A stretch of DNA of 64,000 bases from Schistocephalus solidus. Taxonomy: Eukaryota; Platyhelminthes; Cestoda; Diphyllobothriidea; Diphyllobothriidae. Under the pieces are notes generated by a model. It saw only the letters and a program-made list of their open reading frames with translations, ran no database searches and was not told the origin of the DNA. The DNA lies in assembly GCA_017591395.1 (NCBI GenBank), contig WEDG01011753.1:1-64000 (forward strand). The letters are read 5' to 3'. Below, piece by piece: positions 45,801-56,600 of the stretch. Every line of letters starts with the position of its first letter. The stretch's first letter is position 1. A program made the translations under genes and the position numbers.

Positions 45801-46627
45801 TTAACCTTGGATGAGCGGATTGAATTATTTATTTTAGTTTTATATGAATTTAACTAAACTACGACAAGCCATCATTTTCGGATGCGACAAGTTGTCGTGA
45901 TCAATGGTAGCGTTACGTCGTGTCCTCTTGCCATGAGCCCCATCAAAGCCCTCATTGCGCATTTTCTGACGGTCTGTCTCAAAGTCAATGGGTTGGCTAT
46001 CGGTGACCCGAGTCATGGTGACTGCTACAGTCTCAATTGGTTTTTGATTGTGGGATTTTTCCTTAATGACGGCGGACTCTCTTGCTCATATTACACTAAG
46101 CTTACCTATAAATATATTTTAAAACCTGCAAAAATCCTTTGAAGGAATATATGCTATCTCCCGTAAAGAATTAACCCTGCTTGGTTATAGGCGTACAGTT
46201 ACGAGATTGAAACTTGTAGCGTCCTCGATGGAGAGTTTCGTTTCCCTGGAATGGGCGAGATGGGATTCCGGTTCCCGGAATTCCGAGCTATCGGATTGTT
46301 CGATCGGTTCATTAAACAGTGAAATGGAAGGTCATACATTCTTCTTAATTAGCTCCAGCGCACGATTTACTGTTATCTATCTGATTGTGTGTTTGACTCT
46401 TCGTCAGAGTGCCTACCAGTCATCTCTATTTTTAGCCCGTATGAAGCTGTTTTTTCAGAAATCCTTAAATGCTCACCATCCTATGTACATTCACTTTTTT
46501 ACTATGCAGATTCTCTCTTTTACGCTGTTCTTTTGTCTCATCTCACAGGTACCGACCCGTTGGCGGTGGTAATCGTGGTGTAGTCTCCTACAATGACCTG
46601 GATGATCCCGGGAACGATGGTTATTAG
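33374..46627 (+). CDS. SRRT: SRRT/ARS2 (Serrate RNA effector) homologue, 11 exons
   Basis: ARS2 is a nuclear scaffold that links the cap-binding complex to RNA processing, including 3'-end maturation, primary-microRNA processing and RNA decay. Exons: 33374-33864, 34130-34418, 34690-35014, 36195-36580, 36688-37207, 38710-39029, 42515-42663, 42965-43082, 43293-43588, 45132-45424, 46549-46627. All are GT-AG with matching phases, giving about 1088 residues, longer than the human protein (876) because of disordered insertions. In order: RS/RE-rich N terminus (1-110), the ARS2 N-terminal domain (about 120-260, [28 protein letters not shown]), an acidic linker, the RRM-like domain (about 485-570), LTDYLIDE and [11 protein letters not shown], a zinc finger (CPLS...VRKHI.NKH), FFNNFL, and a Gly-rich tail. 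Exon 9 needs one extra base to keep frame. Assignment is firm. Confidence 0.95.
34130..34418 (+). CDS. SRRT: ARS2 exon 2 (residues 164-260)
   Basis: Encodes [16 protein letters not shown], the helix [16 protein letters not shown], and [13 protein letters not shown], the helical N-terminal domain. The donor is GTTCGT, phase 0. Confidence 0.94.
34690..35014 (+). CDS. SRRT: ARS2 exon 3 (residues 261-368)
   Basis: Acidic, Ser/Glu-rich linker ([16 protein letters not shown]). It ends one base into a codon, before GTATGA. Poorly conserved and probably disordered. Confidence 0.9.
35015..36194. other. ARS2 intron 3
   Basis: Contains an antisense RTE-like RT relic (about 35340-35800). The rest shows nothing recognisable. 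Confidence 0.7.
35340..35800 (-). pseudogene. RTE-like RT relic in ARS2 intron 3
   Basis: On the minus strand around 35640-35560 a diverged motif A context reads [16 protein letters not shown], close to the CFVDFASAFDSVDR type of RTE reverse transcriptases. The flanks are strongly decayed, with many stops. It resembles the better preserved relic at 40410-41650. Confidence 0.5.
36195..36580 (+). CDS. SRRT: ARS2 exon 4 (residues 369-497)
   Basis: Begins with an acidic stretch ([17 protein letters not shown]) and ends in [21 protein letters not shown], the first strand and helix of the RRM-like domain. Phase 0 before GTGAGC. Confidence 0.94.
36688..37207 (+). CDS. SRRT: ARS2 exon 5 (residues 498-670)
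   Basis: Completes the RRM-like domain ([30 protein letters not shown]) and carries the [14 protein letters not shown] region, [15 protein letters not shown], and [20 protein letters not shown]. It ends one base into a codon, before GTGAGT. Confidence 0.95.
37208..38709. other. ARS2 intron 5, with a repeat copy
   Basis: Ends with TTCTTCTAG. It carries one copy of the unnamed interspersed repeat (38191-38560). An open frame that runs from 38634 into exon 6 is intronic: only the acceptor at 38709 restores the reading phase of exon 5. Confidence 0.75.
38191..38560 (+). repeat. Unnamed interspersed repeat, copy 2 (in ARS2 intron 5)
   Basis: Shares with copy 1 the blocks GGTGCGCTAAAAGCTGCGGC, TTGCCAATTGACGGGATAAC, ACCGCGTGGTCAG, GCAATGTGGCC, TTGGGATCCGAG, CCCTCTCCCATCTCCAGTCT, CAAGTCACGGTCCCTG and GCGACGGTCAAACTGTCGT. 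It is shorter than copy 1, lacking the 5' third. Confidence 0.75.
38710..39029 (+). CDS. SRRT: ARS2 exon 6 (residues 671-777)
   Basis: Encodes a Gly/Asn-rich start, then [32 protein letters not shown] and [11 protein letters not shown], matching the conserved VLDKLLLYLRIVHSLDYY-type region of ARS2. Phase 0 before GTTGGC. Confidence 0.93.
39030..42514. other. ARS2 intron 6 (3485 bases)
   Basis: The largest ARS2 intron. It contains an antisense RTE-like relic at about 40410-41650. The remainder, 39030-40400 and 41650-42514, has no recognisable gene. Confidence 0.7.
40410..41650 (-). pseudogene. RTE-like RT relic with internal deletion
   Basis: The minus strand shows [13 protein letters not shown] (fingers), then [19 protein letters not shown] (motif A) near 41180, followed almost at once by [23 protein letters not shown] (thumb) near 41080. 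Further on it has [26 protein letters not shown] and [18 protein letters not shown] C-terminal text. The region between motif A and the thumb, including the FADD box, is absent, so the copy is a deletion derivative. It sits antisense to the host gene. Confidence 0.7.
42515..42663 (+). CDS. SRRT: ARS2 exon 7 (residues 778-826)
   Basis: Encodes [20 protein letters not shown] and [15 protein letters not shown], aligning with the conserved TFEEKLTPLL...GRKDPE segment. It ends two bases into a Pro codon, before GTAAGT. It has no long frame of its own. Confidence 0.93.
42965..43082 (+). CDS. SRRT: ARS2 exon 8 (residues 827-866), zinc finger
   Basis: Encodes [14 protein letters not shown] and [15 protein letters not shown], the ARS2 C2H2-like zinc finger with one clear Cys and two His visible. 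Phase 0 before GTGAGT. Confidence 0.95.
43293..43588 (+). CDS. SRRT: ARS2 exon 9 (about residues 867-965), with frame break
   Basis: The 5' part reads [18 protein letters not shown], the conserved FFNNFL...RPALPE segment. The 3' part reads in another frame as [18 protein letters not shown] and [12 protein letters not shown], a Gly/Arg-rich stretch whose frame and end phase agree with exon 10. The switch lies at or near a C6 run at 43377-43382; one additional C would join the parts. The exon is 296 bases, one short of a multiple of three, while its two flanking phases require a multiple of three. Confidence 0.88.
43589..45131. other. ARS2 intron 9
   Basis: Begins GTAAGT. Its frames, such as 44036-44302 (minus) and 44557-44823 (minus), have no recognisable domain. 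Confidence 0.6.
45132..45424 (+). CDS. SRRT: ARS2 exon 10, poly-Ala and Gly-rich
   Basis: Reads [12 protein letters not shown], a run of ten alanines encoded by GCG/GCC/GCA codons, then Gly-rich sequence ([20 protein letters not shown]) and [11 protein letters not shown]. The donor is GTGCGT after AG at 45424, chosen because it alone gives the phase needed by exon 11. An earlier GTTAGT at 45414 would break the frame. Confidence 0.9.
46549..46627 (+). CDS. SRRT: ARS2 exon 11 (C-terminal residues and stop)
   Basis: Encodes [20 protein letters not shown] and ends PGNDGY before TAG. The YxDLDxP motif corresponds to the conserved YRDLDAPDD terminus of animal ARS2. Confidence 0.93.
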
Positions 46628-46807
46628 GCAAGCGCAGAGGAGCGTGACCTTCGGTCTATACACGAATTTCCCGCTTGCGGACAAAGCTGACATTGGTGTA
46701 AAGCTGTTTTGAGCCCTCTCATCCTCCATCCGTTTGACGATCGTGCAGCCTTGCGCGTGTACACGGTTTTAGGCGCATTTCAATTTTTGCAGTGTTTCAT
46801 TGGCCCA

Positions 46808-46813
46808 AATAAA
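46808..46813 (+). terminator. Probable ARS2 polyadenylation signal
   Basis: AATAAA about 180 bases after the ARS2 stop, the first canonical hexamer on the + strand there. Confidence 0.6.
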
Positions 46814-48420
46814 GGCATTTCCGTGAGATATCTGATCTTGGGCATCTTTCGATATATTTTCAAGAGTTCGACTTGGGACACCGTTGCGGGGCTGTCCCCA
46901 CCACGTGTTTGGCTATACGGAATAGACCATTGGTTCTGACAACTTACGCCCGCCACTTCGGTGGCTGCACGAAGTCATGCTGAGATCATCGACCCCGCCT
47001 TTGTGGTCGTCTTAAAGCTGAAAAATGATTGAATGAGGCAAGTTGGAGTAAAGCTAGTTCAGCGTAGGTATCCCACTCGGCCGTCTCTCGTGCACTAACA
47101 ATTTTCGGGCGGGCTCGCGGCTGTCATCATCCTTTTACATGGGCGAGCTATTACAAGGTACCGCGTACTTGATCCATCCACAGACTTCGTTTCCTTCTCA
47201 CCGTGCTGGGTGCACGGTGGTTTGCCCTCCCTCATATTTCACGGAATCGGGGTGTACTTCGGGTGCTCCAAGTTTGCACTGATGGGAAGTTCCGACTGCC
47301 GGGAGGTCACTTTTGTTCAATAATTAGCAATTTAATCTCACCCGGGCTTAGATCATGAATCCATGGTAGGACTGACAGTCGCTTTTCGGAGGAAATGCGC
47401 AATATTCAGTTGGCGACTGACTTGTTTTTTTTTATCGATTCACGCAATACCAACAGGACTAAATTCCAGTTCTGCGTGATTCGTGCATTGGATTTCCTTG
47501 TTAATGAGAGGGACTTGGGCAGCGACGTCCCTAAGATATCGATTGACTAAAGCCTCGGCCGCTATTCGCGGTCGTGTTGATGTAATTTTGCCAGTGAAAA
47601 ATACAGGCCTACAAAGACAGCAAAAGGGCAAACGCTTTATTTCTTTTTTCAATACGAGTGATACTATTGGTTCTGAGGGAAAGTCAGCAGAGTTAGAAAA
47701 TCGTTTTTCAAATGAGGTCTTGTGAACCAAGTCGTTCCTAAGGCGGATAATATTGTATTCATACTTTGCTACTCATCATCTATGACCGTTGTAAGCCTGC
47801 ATATTTTGAACGAAACAGAATTTAACAGCAATAAATCTGTACTTCATGCATCCTTCAGTTCTGAACAGTAACAACTCTGCGACATTTGCGTTTAAAAAAA
47901 TGCCGCTTGATTTGTCCTCCAGCTTGAGACTTACAAAATACCGTTCGAGTCCAGTTGACACCACTATCACGTTTGAAAGAGTTGTGTAACACATCAAACA
48001 GTATCGAAGCCAATATGATCATCGTATTTATGTTTGGACAGGTGGGGTATCTATCGATGATTTCCTTCATTGCTTTCCTCTACGTACTCGTCCGTTGCTG
48101 TTCTCGAGTCTTGTGAAGAATGTACCCCTGCAGCTTAAGGAATTACGAGTTACTCCTAGTCGCTTGTTTTCATCCGTAAACTAGAGAAAGAGCATCTAGG
48201 AGTAAATTTCGAAATAGAAGGATTAAAGGAGACATTAAAATAACTTTCATTTTGTGTATGCATGGGAAATTATTGCATAGTATGGGGACATCGAACGGTG
48301 TGTAGCTAAAAAAACTAATTCTGAAGGGCTTTGTCTATATTTTTTGCTAGGAATGCGTTGAAAAAATGAAATATTGGATTCGTTTGGTGGAACGAAGTCT
48401 GCGCTGCACTAAATAATGCG
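46814..48420. other. Intergenic after ARS2
   Basis: No recognisable gene. Overlapping frames on both strands near 47440-47730 and 47776-48070 lack motifs. Confidence 0.5.
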
Positions 48421-48780
48421 GGCCGATGTCAAAAATGTTGGCCATTCCAATCTCTCTTGTCTTTGCCGGAAATATTCACCTACCTCTTCTACTAAGAGCC
48501 GCTGTGTGGCTGCTGGTGGGGCTCGAGAGTGAGCCTCGATGCAGAGCGGAACGAGTGAGTTCTGTTAGCAATCGCTGAGCAACGAATGCAACTCCGTATT
48601 CTTGACATAAAACGGCAAGACATCGAGTCCGTGGCTCCAAGGTTAGAGCGTTAGACTTCTGATCAATGGGTCGTGGGTTCGATCCTCGGGTGGTTCACCA
48701 CCTGGGGTTGGGTAAGAATGGCTGACGACGGCCAGATATGGCCATTCCAGTCTCCCTTGTCTTTGCCGGCAATATTCAAC
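48421..48780 (+). mobile_element. SINE-like unit with preceding tail (about 300-bp period)
   Basis: Order on + strand: a tail fragment ending GGCCATTCCAATCTCTCTTG near 48460, a linker, the GC-rich module (GCTGGTGGGGCTCGAGAGTG, then GAACGAGTGAGTTCTGTTAG), a tRNA-Arg-like head at about 48630-48695 (GTGGCTCCAAGGTTAGAGCG, ACTTCTGATCAA anticodon-loop region, GGTTCGATCCTC B box), a core variant CTGACGACGGCC, and a second tail GGCCATTCCAGTCTCCCTTG near 48738. The distance between tails is about 297 bases, so this is more than one unit in tandem. Confidence 0.75.
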
Positions 48781-49166
48781 AATCGCCCTGCCGACGTCAT
48801 CGGGCCCCAACTCCATCATCCACCTCAACGACTGCCGCCCCCTCTCTACTGTCAGAGATGAGAATGCCTTTGACACCCCTTCTACCACTACCCTCACTAA
48901 CACCGTGCCCTCCCACCTCCAGGTTTGTGAACTGGATCCTCATCCGTCCTCATTGCGATCGTGCATTCACCTCACGCATCGGTCGGATCGGTCACTTGTG
49001 GATTCGTCGCGCTGTAACCGACGAAACTGTGCCAAGCGAACTGACATACAATCGCCGCATCCGACTCAACTGCAAACATCGCCCAAGCACATTCAATCAC
49101 CCCAACGGAACTATTTGGACACATGCGTTTCAATTAAATTCTGCGGTAGAACACTGTAGGCCATAA
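48781..49166 (+). pseudogene. Relic of an RTE-type zinc-finger tail
   Basis: The frame 48738-49166 contains PHCDRAFTSRIGRIGHLWIR, clearly a decayed copy of the [21 protein letters not shown] finger in the element at 24200-28560, and later RIRLNCKHRPSTFNHPNGTI, a second unrecognised finger-like remnant. It directly follows a SINE tail with no visible RT. Confidence 0.65.
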
Positions 49167-50339
49167 AATATCTCCACATATTTTCTCACCAATCCCTACA
49201 TCACACATGAACATGTCCAAATTTGAACACTGCAGCCATGAAAAAGGCACCTCTAACGTCAGTAAGAAGTGTGTTCTTTGGCTTGCTTTACATGTGACAG
49301 CTCCAACAAGTTTGCTATGAGCAGTTCAGCCCGTATTGTGAAATTGTGGTGTTGTGTATGGGGGGGGGGCAGGTCGCGTGTGCGGCACGTGCAGACGGGC
49401 TGCTCTTAGCTCTCTCAGATATCTTTCTCAGTCTCAGCATCAGACATACCTATATTGGAAAAGAAATTGAATAAATTAATTAGTGAGCGAGGTTCGTCAT
49501 GTAGTGTAGTCCGATTTCCGGGTAATTTAATTCGCGGCCAACTGATATGTGTAATATTCTATCAGTCTGTCACTTCACGAGGATATCTGGAAGCAAGATT
49601 TTTGTCAACGTCGCTCTAGAAATTCTGGAGACCACACGCAGATGAGTTACTTGCTTGGCAAAGTGCGTTTAATGAAGCCTACCAAAAACTTAACGAGAAA
49701 TTGAAGAGATGACAACCAATACAAGCATCGTGTGGCCATCACTCGTTGACCCGAACACAACACATGTGATGTGTTCAGGCTTACTTACGAAGATGACTGT
49801 TATGTAGATTCATTCAACGTCTGATGAAGACCTAAAAATAAGGCAGCAAAAATGTACACAAAAAGGTTTTTATATTTTACCGAAGAAATTTTGAAATTTT
49901 CCTCAAGTTTCTTGGGCTAATCGTCTATAAATATGAGTACTCATTTGGGTTGAGGTAATACCATAATCTCCTTCTAGGTTTTACGTAGGCATATTGTTCT
50001 TACCGCACAGAACTTGGTTTTTCAGCCCACTAGGTGCGAAATCTCAAGCAGGTAGCGTGACCCGGTTTCTTAGTACGTGTGACTGACTGACATAATGCGC
50101 ACTGGCCATCTTAGTTGATTCGAAACCCAAAGAAATGAAGGTCGTTTAATTTTATCAAAAGGGCACCTGCTGTATAGCAAATGCTCCTGACCCATGTTGC
50201 GCTGGGCCGCGGCATACCCACACAGCTCAGATCGGACACGCGTATCCATTCCGTCACAAATGTCCGCGCCCCACACAAACAAACCACTTCTCGGACTGTG
50301 CAATGGGTTTTACCGTCGTAACCGACAGCGGCTAACGTG
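49167..50339. other. Intergenic, nothing coding
   Basis: Includes a G9 run near 49360 followed by GCAGGTCGCGTGTGCGGCACG, which resembles the 5' block of the unnamed interspersed repeat (GGGGCCAGGTCGTGCTGTGG), so a small fragment of that family may lie at 49350-49410. No gene is seen. Confidence 0.45.
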
Positions 50340-50960
50340 TGTGCCACAGCATGGTCACTCAAGGACGGTGACTTGCGTGTGAATTAGACTATAGTGAAAG
50401 TATACTCCGCTGCATCTACCGCACTCTTTTGTCCTCTTCAACCACCAGGGTTTGGTGTCATGACCAACTCAATAAGACCGGAGGCGGGAGATGGTGCTGG
50501 TGGTGGACGCAGCCAGAACTGTCCATTGGGGCGGCGCACACCCAAATCAAACCCCACGGAGTGGCAGCACCATAGAGGCGGTATACAGGAGGATCCGTTG
50601 CAACCAGACTCTCTTTCCGCCAGTCAGCTACTCCGCACAAGCAGACACTGGACTGTGTGTGCTGTCCGTGTGAGCCGGTCAGTTAGCAACGTTCAGAGAC
50701 ACCATCACTGACACATCAGGCGCTTCAGATTCGTTAAAGAGAGGAAAATGCACTGAGCCGTTGAACTCACTCTCTACTCCCATTTCCAGACCACAAAACG
50801 CTGTCCGGGGCGGTCACCTTTCGGATGCGGGGAATTGTCATTGTGGTTGCCAGAGCTCAAGAGCTCGTCTGCGTGTGCCACATACACGATTTGGCCTCCT
50901 AAGCACAAAATCCTAGGATTTCGGTCTAAAGGGGTGGGGGTGTTTGGGCGGCACGTATCT
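50340..50960 (-). repeat. Unnamed interspersed repeat, copy 3
   Basis: Read on the minus strand it follows the full order of copy 1: AGGAGGCCAAATCGTGTATG, GTGGTCTGGAAATGGGAG, CTCAGTGCATTTTCCT, GCGGAGTAGCTGACTGGCGG, CCTCTATGGTGCTGCCACTC, CATCTCCCGCCTCCGGTCTT, GCGGTAGATGCAGCG and CACGCAAGTCACCGTCC. Together with copy 1 it defines a unit of at least 620 bases. Confidence 0.75.
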
Positions 50961-51604
50961 CGCATGGGTTAAGAAGGAGCTATTGCAGCCTATTCCTCAG
51001 ACTACAAACCGGCCACACACATTAAGCTGACTGCGAGGTCTGAGTGCGGTTTTCAGTTGATAACCTTTCAAGCTACGGCTTTCGGCGTACCGTGATAGTC
51101 TCAGGTTGGGACCTCGTATGTAGCCGAATAGCCACTTGGAGAAGGAGCTGAAGAACACCCTTCCCACGTACTTCATAAATGCTGATTACGTGCTTGCGGT
51201 GTGTGATGTTCGACGTGTTAATATGTGGTGTGATGCTGATTAGGAGAGATGTGGAGATATAGTATGACTGGCGATATTCGACCAGTCACCACGCGTCACC
51301 GTGGGGACCCATGTGGCCGTATAAGCGGTGACTAAATGTGTGAGGATATTGTGGACCATTAAGGAGGAGACGGTGAGTGTCTTTTGGTGCTCGTGGCACA
51401 AATTATCTATTCTCTTTGCGATGTATTCTTAAGTAGCCGACAAGGCTGATGCGTGATATACTAGTGCTGTGGCAACGAGAATACTCAAGAGTTAGTTGTG
51501 GGGGCGTAACCACTAGTGCTATACGCGCTGATAGATAGGGCGTTGCTTATGCTGGAAATTGGGAAATTTACGGGTAGGCAGTGTGTGCTTGGAGTGTAGT
51601 TACT

Positions 51605-51720
51605 TTTAAGTCAAGTTCAGTTTTATTAATGAAGAGATAGGCAAACGCCTTTCAACTCCATTGTTGGTTGGAAAGTGTCTAAGGCAAAACCGATAAACAA
51701 AGGAAATTCAAAAAGGATTG
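51605..51720 (-). mobile_element. 5'-truncated LINE 3' tail (same family as 21385-24000)
   Basis: The + strand here reads TCAAGTTCAGTTTTATTAAT, then GAGATAGGCAAACGCCTTTC AACTCC. The 3' tail of the minus-strand LINE at 21388-21450 has the matching TCAAGTCAAGTTTATTAAGG and GATAGGCAAACGCCTTTGAA. This is a heavily truncated insertion on the minus strand. Confidence 0.7.
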
Positions 51721-53557
51721 TTTTTTTACTTGGGACAAGCAAAAAGAGAAAAACAACGTCAACTTTATATTCTACACGCTTACCGCAAGTAATTGATTAT
51801 ATTGGCGTGTGTAAGAATAGCGATCGACAATAAAAGATCATATGAGGCGTACTGACCAACACTTAAGGCACGCGACTGAAGTTAATTAGATGCCGCAACG
51901 CACAGGAAAACATATCCTTCCAACCTTTTACAGTCTGTCAGATCAGTGACGTTACTGGCTGATGAGACGCCCCTGGTCAACTCCGACATTGCTCCGCGAT
52001 CCACGCAAGGTGCCCTGCCAGACTCCAAGTGCTTCCGGCTTCACTGTTTAACGGCTTACATTACGAGGACTAGAATCTCCTTAAGCTCCCGGTGGAAGGA
52101 ATAAGAACTCGGTTTCTGCAATTACCATTCGAACCGATATTTTCACTGAGAAGTGGTTCCAGCAACCAGTTTGTTTAAATAGTTGGACAGAGATAAATAA
52201 GGAAGTAGAACATCTGATGTGGATACCTTTAGCACTGTTTTTTTAGAGCAAGAGATTTCCTCTCCTTGATAGTAGTAGTCTCTAACTCCACTTTCCCCGA
52301 TCCTCAACCCTGAAGTGCCAGGGCCTTAATGGACAGTTGTTAAAAAATATATTTTACGCAGTCATTCCTGTGTCTTCCTCAATATACCTCATATATTCTA
52401 CATTTCGCTTGGATTATTGCCGTGCGGATATTAACCATGGTTAACGAAGATTATAGAGAGCCTACAGAGGCGACCTGAAAACGACAAACCGCTGGGTACC
52501 AGCCCTAAACTGGAGGAAACTGCATTACCTGAGAGCACCATGTGCCCGGGGATTGCAAGTGATAATTACGCCAGTCTTATCTCGGGAGCTGCCGCCGGTT
52601 CACGCCAAAAGGCCGACACCTTGACCGTGCACCCCAGGTGCAGTGGCTAAAAGGGTGCTTCCCGCGTAGCGAAACACCCCCTCCTAAACACAGGCAATAC
52701 ACACCTCTCCGATTTCCTTGAACCGCTAACTTTTGACCACTAGTCCCAATACACTTAACTGCGAGTAGCCGCCCCAATAAGTAATCTGGCATTCCGGACA
52801 CTGCTTCTTAAAGGGGCAGCTGATTGCCAAGAAACGTGTGCCAGGTCACCAAACAGAAACTTTGCCTCGCCAGCTCTCAAATAAGTAACGGAACCAGCTG
52901 CTACATACACAGTGTTCACCTCCTAAAATTCGACATAAAAATGCTCAAAAAATTTACTGAAAAAGAGTTACAAATAGTTTACTTCACATAGAAGCAAGAA
53001 AACGCTGTTTAAATTGAATGGGAAGAGGACGAGGAGGGACATCCCGAGGTCCTCGGGTGCGATGCCAAAAAGAGAGGATTGAAATACCTAGGAGGATCAG
53101 TGCAAAAGGAGGCAAATATTTCCTACAACGTGAACAGAATGAATAATTACCTAGGTGGCAGGACAAAAACGAGGGACGCCCTAAAGTCAGCAGGAGATAA
53201 TAGCACAAATTTCAAAAATGTACAGAAGTCTAGTGGCAACTGAGCCAAGGAGGGAGATGGGGATTAGGGGACGGGAAGGGGCAGGGAGTGACAAGAGACT
53301 CACAACGGGATATTACTATTGAAGATTAGCATAATAGTACAGCCAAAAATATCGCGTACATGCGAGTGTGCATACATATATATACATAAACAGATGGGTA
53401 GTTCTGTGCACCTTAAGCCAAGAAGCCAGCTGAAGAAGGGATGCTGGACGACTTGAAAGCTGCCGGTTGGCGGAAGAGGGACCTGTGGCGGCAATAAGGG
53501 GGGATAATGAGGGGGGAGAAAGGTACACGGCGGTGGGGGCGATGACTCAGAACATTC
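51721..53557. other. Convergent spacer after the ATAD2 stop
   Basis: No gene recognised. At about 53030-53200 (+) the text GLKYLGGSVQKEANISYNVN resembles the thumb region of an RT (FKYLGSVVQ-type), a possible tiny LINE relic. No canonical polyadenylation signal for the minus-strand gene is evident just downstream of 53558. Confidence 0.4.
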
Positions 53558-53653
53558 CTACTGGAGTAGCGGAGGCGACGAACAGGGCACCGGAGAGATC
53601 TCAAAGTCGTCATAAGTGGTCCGAGACACGATCTCCTGGTGGCGGGAGAGAAC
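53558..53653 (-). CDS. ATAD2: ATAD2-like terminal exon
   Basis: Encodes VLSRHQEIVSRTTYDDFEIS and PVPCSSPPLLQ, then TAG. Phase 0, continuing from LPGLVT. The acceptor is GTCTAAG, with a 224-base intron before it. Confidence 0.75.
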   Translation of the reverse strand, partial: VLSRHQEIVSRTTYDDFEISPVPCSSPPLLQ

Positions 53654-56600
53654 CTTAGACAGACGCTAAAACAAGGAAGGACACAGCAGACACCTTGTTT
53701 ATTACGCTTCAAACCGAGCCCAACAAAAATAGGGGTTCTTCCCTCTGAAAATAGTGTGCGTCGGCTGAACATGTAGCATGTGGGTTCTACTACCTTCAAA
53801 TATACTGAACTATCTGTTTGCCTAATATATGACTAGGTTATTTTTACCCAATTTCTACCTTCGAACAAGACACTTACCGTAACCAGGCCGGGCAGATCGA
53901 GGTTGGAGGTGGGATGAATGTCGGCAAGAACATGGAAGAGGTCGCAGTGAAGGGAGATGAGCTGATCAACCGACCAACCCCGCGTAGCGAGACAGGTCTT
54001 CTCTAGCTGAGACTGCATGGCTGCCATGGCAGCGGCCGCGACTACATCGACCCCTGCTGTCGTTCCACTGTTGGTCCCCAGAAGGCCGGAAACTTCGTGG
54101 TCTGTGGAGTGACTGACCCGGCGGGAGCGGACACAAGATACGGTTTTCTGTTGAGACGGCGCAACTTTAGGGCGAGAGAAGAACTAATGAGGAGGCCGAA
54201 AAGGTTTGACCAGGCATAAAGCTGCGAGTTCGACAGACGTGACATGCTCAGCAATGAAACCGATGAGCAGGGCGGGGCGGCTGTGGAAGGCACATACCCG
54301 ATAGACAGCCAACTAGGTAATTATCTGACACGACAGTTCGACCGTCGTAGTACGAAGATGTCCACCGTATGCTCCACACCATGGTGGTGCAGGCACAGTG
54401 ACTTGCGCGTGGATTAGTAGCCTTGCGAGGCATCTACCGCACTCTCTCCCCTCCCCACCTGAGCCCGGTGTCATGAAAAAGAGTCAAGAAGACAGGAGGT
54501 GGGAGAGGGCGCAGGTGGCTGGCACAACCGGAGCCCCTAGCTGCCCCTAGGCGTGCCACCACACCCCTAAGGGAGCGCAACCATAATAACGCCTGCCATG
54601 CCCTGATGTGTCCCTCGTATTGGTCCAACGCATCTACCACGTGACCCGTTTAGGAGGCACAGATAATAACCTAGGCACATCGATAGCAGAGAAAAAGGAT
54701 GGAAATTATATGCCAGTCTAGACCAGATTTCCGATGTCATTAGTTGTCAACTGAATTTGTGAAATGTGGCTTCCATTTGGACAAATCACTTAACTAGGGT
54801 TATCGTTTCGATTATCATACATTCTAATCTCAAGATATTTCAGACACGGTAGGATGCTGACTTTTGAAAGAGCTTCTTTCTGACCACCTGTAAAGTGTGA
54901 TTATTAAAAATGTATACTTCAGTAGTATGCATTTTTCTCATTGATTTTCAATGCACTCATAAACATGCAAAATATATTCTTTCGCGTAGAAAAATTATAA
55001 AAAAATATATCTTCAAATTATTTACTTGAAGCAAGGGTTTCTTTCAGTTTCATAAAAAAATTCTTCAAATCATCAGAACTGCTCATTCATAATACATCGT
55101 ATCCGTCAATTTATTAGGTGCCTATCCAGTATACAGCATGATTTACATACACTGTAAGATTTTATGAGACCTGTGACCTGTTCTTCACAGCGTAGAGAAT
55201 TAGGTGATTTTCCTTAGACAGAATGTATACAACCTGTAATTTGGAAACCTTGAATTCAATTTCAGCGGCCGGTAGGATTCAAGATTATTCGACAATTTAG
55301 AAAGTTTTTACAAACCGAAGACTATGCCATTTGCTATCAAATGGGTACGAGAAAGAAATTTCGTGCATGGTTTCTATTTGAATTTATAAGGGCATCGAAA
55401 ATCAGTGAGAAAAATGCATACTACTTAAGCAGCCATTTTTAATAATCACACTTTTGTAGGCAGTGAGAAAGAATTTCGTTAAAAAACCGACATCCTGACG
55501 TGAATGAAACATCTTAGGATTAGCCTGCAACCCTAATTTGTTGGAATCGAAAACACATTTCAGAATTTTGGATGACATTTAACGAGACAGGGAATCCACT
55601 GTAACTGAGGAGTAAGATAGACTCGGTGATAGAAGTGGCTCTTGAGGGATTGGCTGTAGGCTGGTTACAAGAACACCTCCCTGGACGCGCAGGTTTCTTT
55701 CAAGATAAATCCGGTCCAGGAGCATTAATTGGAAGTGCAGAGACTGGCAAAGAGGTAGGTGTTAGTCCACGGTAATTCAGTTTTGCGTGTCCCGACAGAT
55801 TGCCATGCCGACCGGTCCTGCGCAAAATTTCCCAGCCGTCTGATCAACTTCAAAATATTTTAGCTGGGTAAAGGTAGAAGAGTAACTTGAGCATGCTTCA
55901 AGCAGTCATTGCTGAGACGAAAACGTTCCATACTGTTAGTTTGCTCCAACGTGACACGACAGTTCGACTGTCGATTTCAACGAGGTCCACCATGTGCTAC
56001 ACAACATGGTGGGTCAGAAACGGTAACTTGAGCGTGGGCTGGTTTAAAGTGACAGTAGACTTGCGCTGCTGCACCCGCAAACTCTCCTTACCCGCCTGCT
56101 CCCGGAGTCACGCAAAATCAAGAAGACTGGGGGCGGGAGAAGGCGCGGCCGGAGCCGCCCCTGGGCGTACCACCACACCTGGCTCATAACATTCTGAAAT
56201 GGATGAGGATCACGTTCTATGATTTATAAGCAGCATTAATAAGTGGACAGATACGATGCTTTATGAACGGACATTTCATGATCTTAAAAATGTCCTAATT
56301 ACAAACTATATTTTAAAATTGAAAATACCCTTCCTGCAGGCGTAAATTTAGGCGAAGAAATAAGTTTCTATCAAATGAGTACAAGAAAAATGTTTTATGC
56401 CTGATTTTATACGATATATTTCAATTTATAAGGTCATCGACAATCAATAAAAAAACATTCATACTCATTAATTATGCATTTTTCATAGTGTATAGTTTGA
56501 AGGCGGCCATAAAAGGCTCGTATAAAAACCAAAATCTTGACGTGACTGAAATATCTTATGGCTATGCTGCATGATAAGCATACGACCCTAATCTTTTCGA

